From Paenibacillus piri (GTDB lineage: Bacteria > Bacillota > Bacilli > Paenibacillales > NBRC-103111), in the NCBI RefSeq assembly GCF_004354045.1, contig NZ_SMRT01000004.1, forward strand, positions 62,001-126,000: 64,000 nt of DNA. Direction: 5' to 3'. The notes below the pieces were generated by a model that was given only the letters and a program-made list of their open reading frames with translations, did not search any database and had not been told where the DNA came from. This document shows positions 60,328-64,000 of this stretch, one piece after another. Made by a program: the position numbers and the translations under genes. Position 1 is the first letter of the stretch. Every line of letters begins with the position of its first letter.

Positions 60328-62103
60328 TTATACAATTTTATGATCTGCGTCATCCGGCAGGCTGTCAGGAATGGAGAATCTTATGCGTGTGCCGTTGTTC
60401 TCAACGCTCTCGATATGTAAAATCGCAGCCTCATCAAACATCAGCTTTAACCGGTTATTCACATTCAGCATACCGATATGATCCAAGTCTTCCTGCAAAA
60501 ACGGCGAGTTCATTAGGGAGCGAAGCTTCTCCAGCTTGCCGGCTGCCATTCCTACACCGTTGTCTTCCACGGATACGGTAAGCAGATTGTCGGCCGACGT
60601 GACGCCGATCCGAATCCATCCTGGCCGCTGCGACGGAAGGATGCCGTGATAAATGCTGTTTTCCACCAGCGGATATAAAATCATGCGGGGAATTTTCTTC
60701 TCCCGGCAGTCCGCGTCGACATGCCATTCCAGTTCCATCCGCCCGTTGTACCTGTACTGCAAAATTTTCGCATAGTCCTCGATATAGATCATTTCTTCGC
60801 TAATAGACGATAGCATTTCCGGCTTATTTTTGATCGTACGCTGCAAAAACGAAATAAACGCCTTGGTCAATGTAGCGATATCCGGCGCATTTGCCTTGCG
60901 CGCCAAATAGATGACCGAATTTAACGTGTTGTAAATAAAGTGGGGATTGATCTGATACATGAACATCTGCAGCTCCAGCTCTCGCTTTTTCTTCTCCATG
61001 AGCACCGACTCGTCCACCAGATCTTTAATGTCCCTAACCATTTTATTAAACACTTTAGCCACTTCTTCAATTTCGTCGCCGCTTGTTACGATGAGGTTTG
61101 TAGTCAACTCCCCCTTGGATACTTGCCTCATTCCCCGGATCAGCTTCATCAGAGGCTTCGTCACGTTGGAAACGACAGGGTAGATGAAGACGGACATCAT
61201 AAGCAGGCAAATGACCATAATGGACAGCAGTACGTAGTTGGTATATTTCATGTTGGCGTTTATTTTATTTTCCGACAAGATTCCCATGACCTTCCATTCG
61301 GACAAAGGGATCGATTCGATGAAATAATATTGTCCGTCCCTCAAAACCGACTTTTCCGGAAACAGCATAGAAACAAGCGCTTCATCGGGACTTACTCTGA
61401 ACGGCTGGTCGGGGGCGTAAACAATACGTTCGTTTTTATCCATCGTTTGAATACGGATGCCAAGCACCGGGTCGGTGAGCATAGGCTTGACCAGCACATC
61501 GTAATTCATATGGATCAACAGCTTGCCCAAGTAAACGTTGGGCGTCTGTTTGTCGTAAATATTCATCACATACGTAATAACCATAATCCGGGATAACGTA
61601 TTCACATTATTGGTGACGATATGTTTTTTGGAAAAGCCGTTATACATCGGGCTTGCGCGAAAGTCGTCATACCAATCTTCGCTGATCGAGCTGGAATACA
61701 CATCGTTCATTTCCAATACTTTATTGTTATTGTCCACGATGATCATATCGACAATGATGTTGTCCCTCAGCAGGCTGTATTCCTTCAGCATCGTTTCCAA
61801 CTGCAAATTGTTGACGTAATAATCATAGCCTTCGATCGTCGACATTTTTTTGAGCAGCAATTGCAATTGATCGTTGACCACGATCCCTCTGGCGTAATTG
61901 ACGGCATCTTCGATCTGATATGATATCTGCTGCGCGATTTTGGCGACGATCGCTTGGTTGTCCCTCACAATTTGCTTGCTCAAAATCGGATTGACGTATA
62001 AATAAATCGAAAATCCGCTTAAACCGACGGACAGCAAAATGGAAATAAACGCTACGGCGGTAATTTTCGTCTTAATCCGCATCGACTTTAATAAAACGGG
62101 CAT
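60328..62103 (-). CDS. YesM-type sensor histidine kinase
   Basis: The product (591 residues from ATG 62103 with AGGAG upstream) has two membrane helices around an extracellular Cache-like sensor of about 250 residues, a HAMP domain (MRQVSKGELTTNLIVTSGDEIEEVAKVFNKMV), the His_kinase domain with QINPHFIYNTLNS (phosphoacceptor His), and an HATPase with YPLVENSIYHGI and VEDNGVGM. It belongs to the LytS/YesM group. It probably senses a sugar, perhaps with the binding protein, and phosphorylates the AraC-type regulator encoded just upstream. Confidence 0.93.
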   Translation of the reverse strand: MPVLLKSMRIKTKITAVAFISILLSVGLSGFSIYLYVNPILSKQIVRDNQAIVAKIAQQISYQIEDAVNYARGIVVNDQLQLLLKKMSTIEGYDYYVNNLQLETMLKEYSLLRDNIIVDMIIVDNNNKVLEMNDVYSSSISEDWYDDFRASPMYNGFSKKHIVTNNVNTLSRIMVITYVMNIYDKQTPNVYLGKLLIHMNYDVLVKPMLTDPVLGIRIQTMDKNERIVYAPDQPFRVSPDEALVSMLFPEKSVLRDGQYYFIESIPLSEWKVMGILSENKINANMKYTNYVLLSIMVICLLMMSVFIYPVVSNVTKPLMKLIRGMRQVSKGELTTNLIVTSGDEIEEVAKVFNKMVRDIKDLVDESVLMEKKKRELELQMFMYQINPHFIYNTLNSVIYLARKANAPDIATLTKAFISFLQRTIKNKPEMLSSISEEMIYIEDYAKILQYRYNGRMELEWHVDADCREKKIPRMILYPLVENSIYHGILPSQRPGWIRIGVTSADNLLTVSVEDNGVGMAAGKLEKLRSLMNSPFLQEDLDHIGMLNVNNRLKLMFDEAAILHIESVENNGTRIRFSIPDSLPDDADHKIV

Positions 62104-62137
62104 CCAATCAGGTCTCCTCAAGTTGATCCTTCTGCTT

Positions 62138-63682
62138 TTACAGGTCGCCCGGATTGTGGCCGGTCACCTTTTTAAATGTTTTGCAAAAATATTGCACCGT
62201 TTGGTAGCCTACCATCGCGCTAACCTCGTATACTTTGTACCGGCCCGTTTCCAACAGCTCTTTCGCTTTCTCCATCCGGTATTTGGTGAGATAGGTAACG
62301 AATGAAACGCCGACCTCTTTTTTAAACAGCTGACTCGTGTAGATCAGACTGAATCCGAGCCGGTCCGCGAGCTCGTTTAATGAAATATCCTTCTGGTAAT
62401 TGTCGTGAATAAATTGAAGCAGCTCCCTTATTTTTTTACTGTATTTGGAGTTGGTTTCTGCTTCCAAAAGGTTCAGGATGTGCTTGAACCAGCCGGCAAT
62501 TTGATATACATTGGCCAACTGCTGAATCTCCGTCAAAGCCTCGAACGTCTCAATCATCGGGGTGCCTTGCCTGGCTAGCCCTTTCTGGTTAATCGAACGA
62601 ATCAGCTCCAATATGCAGCTTCGCAGAACGGCCGTATCCTGCAGCTCAATAAGAAGACGCGTAAACAGCTCATCCAGCTCGCCATGGACCTGCGCATATT
62701 GTTCGGAAGCTACATAATTGTGAATTTCCGTTAATTTCAATTCGACGGCGGCCTGCAGCGCCTCCTTGTTGGACGGCTCCTGCGCATGGGTCAGGATACA
62801 ATTTCCTTTTTTAAAAATACGTTTCGAAAACAGCTCTCTTGTTTTTTTCAGGCTGTTCCGGAGCTCGCGGTAATGTCCGAACACCGGTCCCACGGCTATG
62901 GACAGCGGCGTATCCGGAAATGCCCCGGAAACGGCAGCCTGCAGCTGGTTGGCAAATGCAGCGCCGAATTCAAATAAGGACCGTTCACTGCTGCGCTCGG
63001 GAATCCGGTAAAAAATAATGTATTCGTTATTGTTCAGATCAACCGCTTCCGCTTCGATGTCTTGAAACGAACGGGTATATAAAAAATCGACGAATTCCTT
63101 CTTGTCGATTCCTTTATTGAGAAAGGACTGTGGCTCCTGATCGGACGGCAAAGGCTCAAAACCCAATACAAGAACACCCGTTCTTCCTTGCCAACGGAAA
63201 AGATGATCTGTGCCGGCCGGTTCGACATCGCCGCTCTGCGACTCGATCCGCTTTAGAAACATGCGCAGCTGCTCTTTTCTGGCCAAGTCCCCGACGCTTT
63301 CTTCCTCCTCCATTTGATGCTTCAGTTTGTTCAGCTCCTGTATCAGCATGGAGCCGTCCAGCTCATGCTTCAACACATAGGAATGGATCCCCAGCTTGAT
63401 CGCTTCACGGGCAAAATCAAAATCGCCGTAGGCGGTGAGCAAAATAATTTTTTTGCTTTTGCGCACCTGCATGATGCTGCTGATCATTTCCAGACCGCCC
63501 ATCACCGGCATTTTGATGTCCGTAATAATAATGTCGGGATTGTGGTCATGGAAAAACCGCAAGCCCTCCCCTCCGTTTCTTGCTTCGGCGATGATATTGA
63601 AACCGTTCTCTTTCCAATCGATCAAATGCTTGATATCGTCTCTTACAATGTCCTCATCCTCAACGATCATTACCTTCAACAT
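62138..63682 (-). CDS. YesN-type AraC-family response regulator
   Basis: The 514-residue product has a receiver domain with phosphoacceptor Asp55 (ITDIKMPVMGG), a long central region typical of YesN proteins, and a C-terminal AraC/XylS double helix-turn-helix (ISLNELADRLGFSLIYTSQLFKKE ... KVYEVSAMVGYQTVQYFCKTFKKVTGHNP). RBS GGGGGTGAC before ATG 63682. As first gene of the cluster it probably activates the downstream transporter and enzyme genes. No binding site could be identified by eye. Confidence 0.93.
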   Translation of the reverse strand: MLKVMIVEDEDIVRDDIKHLIDWKENGFNIIAEARNGGEGLRFFHDHNPDIIITDIKMPVMGGLEMISSIMQVRKSKKIILLTAYGDFDFAREAIKLGIHSYVLKHELDGSMLIQELNKLKHQMEEEESVGDLARKEQLRMFLKRIESQSGDVEPAGTDHLFRWQGRTGVLVLGFEPLPSDQEPQSFLNKGIDKKEFVDFLYTRSFQDIEAEAVDLNNNEYIIFYRIPERSSERSLFEFGAAFANQLQAAVSGAFPDTPLSIAVGPVFGHYRELRNSLKKTRELFSKRIFKKGNCILTHAQEPSNKEALQAAVELKLTEIHNYVASEQYAQVHGELDELFTRLLIELQDTAVLRSCILELIRSINQKGLARQGTPMIETFEALTEIQQLANVYQIAGWFKHILNLLEAETNSKYSKKIRELLQFIHDNYQKDISLNELADRLGFSLIYTSQLFKKEVGVSFVTYLTKYRMEKAKELLETGRYKVYEVSAMVGYQTVQYFCKTFKKVTGHNPGDL

Positions 63683-63834
63683 GTACCGTCACCCCCGTAC
63701 TATTCAATGTTAAACATGGCTGAAGGATAACAATAATTTAAACCGCAATATAATGCAGATATTACCAACTACGATTTGCCGCTACAATAGACAATACTTG
63801 TCATCCTATAGGATTTATAGGACAAAAAAATGAA

Positions 63835-63857
63835 AAACCCGCGCCGAGCGCGGGTTT
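63835..63857 (-). terminator. Terminator of the gene entering from the right edge
   Basis: A perfect 10-bp stem (AAACCCGCGC / GCGCGGGTTT) with loop CGA, followed on the minus strand by T-rich sequence. Confidence 0.88.
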
Positions 63858-63936
63858 GCCATTCACGAAAAAGTATGGCTTGATCTGCAAGAAGAAACAT
63901 AGGGTCGTTAACAGGCGCATATGCATCAATTTTCGT

Positions 63937-64000
63937 TTAACGTACGACCAGCGTATCTCCAATCGTCAGCGAATGCAGATGCGCATAGCCTTCCTCCATC
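63937..64000 (-). CDS. 3' end of an unidentified gene (partial)
   Basis: The open frame entering from the right edge ends MEEGYAHLHSLTIGDTLVVR and TAA at 63937-63939, 80 bp before a strong terminator. Only about 20 residues are visible, too few to name the protein. The coding call rests on the frame and terminator alone. Confidence 0.45.
   Translation of the reverse strand, partial: MEEGYAHLHSLTIGDTLVVR

Overview
The window looks like a chromosomal segment of a spore-forming, Paenibacillus-like Bacillota bacterium. Evidence is a gerA/gerB/gerC-type germinant receptor operon, strong AGGAGG ribosome binding sites, a moderate GC content near 50 %, YesM/YesN-type two-component pairs beside carbohydrate ABC transporters, a copper-amine-oxidase N-terminal (stalk) domain protein and many lipobox lipoproteins. 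No rRNA, tRNA, insertion sequence, prophage or CRISPR array was found. The species call is inference from family content only. LEFT PART (1-23.1 kb): mostly single genes: a MarR regulator, a clan GH-A glycosidase, a YnfA-like membrane protein, a MerR regulator whose own promoter points at a broken target gene, an HtrA-type protease, a stalk/beta-propeller surface protein, a ThDP-dependent 2-keto acid decarboxylase, a SMUG-like DNA glycosylase, a DHA2 drug exporter, a WYL regulator with a monooxygenase and a VOC protein, the germination operon, an OmpR-type two-component system facing a LysM/M23 peptidase, and two small metabolic genes. CENTRE (23.2-33.1 kb, minus strand): a thiazole/oxazole-modified microcin (TOMM) operon of the heterocycloanthracin/sonorensin type. 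A 105-residue Cys-rich precursor is followed by a ThiF-like maturation protein with an N-terminal recognition domain, a YcaO cyclodehydratase, a SagB dehydrogenase, and then a second ThiF-like/YcaO pair. The second ThiF-like protein lacks the N-terminal recognition domain, while both YcaO proteins keep their Cys pairs and the proline-rich C-terminus. This duplicated, asymmetric maturation machinery is the most unusual system in the window. No exporter, protease or immunity gene is recognisable inside the operon; a divergent FUSC-type exporter lies next to the precursor. RIGHT-CENTRE (33.3-46.4 kb): the FUSC protein, a DUF2935 protein plus three-subunit molybdenum hydroxylase operon, a quinone reductase/MarR divergent pair with palindromic operators, a GT4 glycosyltransferase with UDP-glucose dehydrogenase, a membrane hydrolase with a probable CTG start, a GH3 lipoprotein and a cation efflux protein. 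RIGHT END (46.9-63.7 kb, minus strand): one long carbohydrate-utilisation cluster that reads in order: AraC-type response regulator, YesM-type kinase, solute-binding lipoprotein, two permeases, GH2 beta-mannosidase-like enzyme, SMP-30 lactonase, enolase-superfamily sugar-acid dehydratase, two tandem aldo/keto reductases, an aldose-epimerase-like protein and a GH67/GH20-like glycosidase. The gene set suggests import of an oligosaccharide, hydrolysis, and oxidative (lactone to aldonate to 2-keto-3-deoxy acid) breakdown; no ATPase subunit is encoded. NON-CODING STRUCTURE: three copies of a ~32-bp sequence that starts with a DnaA-box-like nonamer lie in intergenic DNA at 23.4, 46.6 and 58.8 kb, each beside an inverted repeat. 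A 101-bp element with 12-bp terminal inverted repeats enclosing two perfect hairpins lies downstream of the TOMM operon, and a perfect 25-bp hairpin lies at 46.65 kb.
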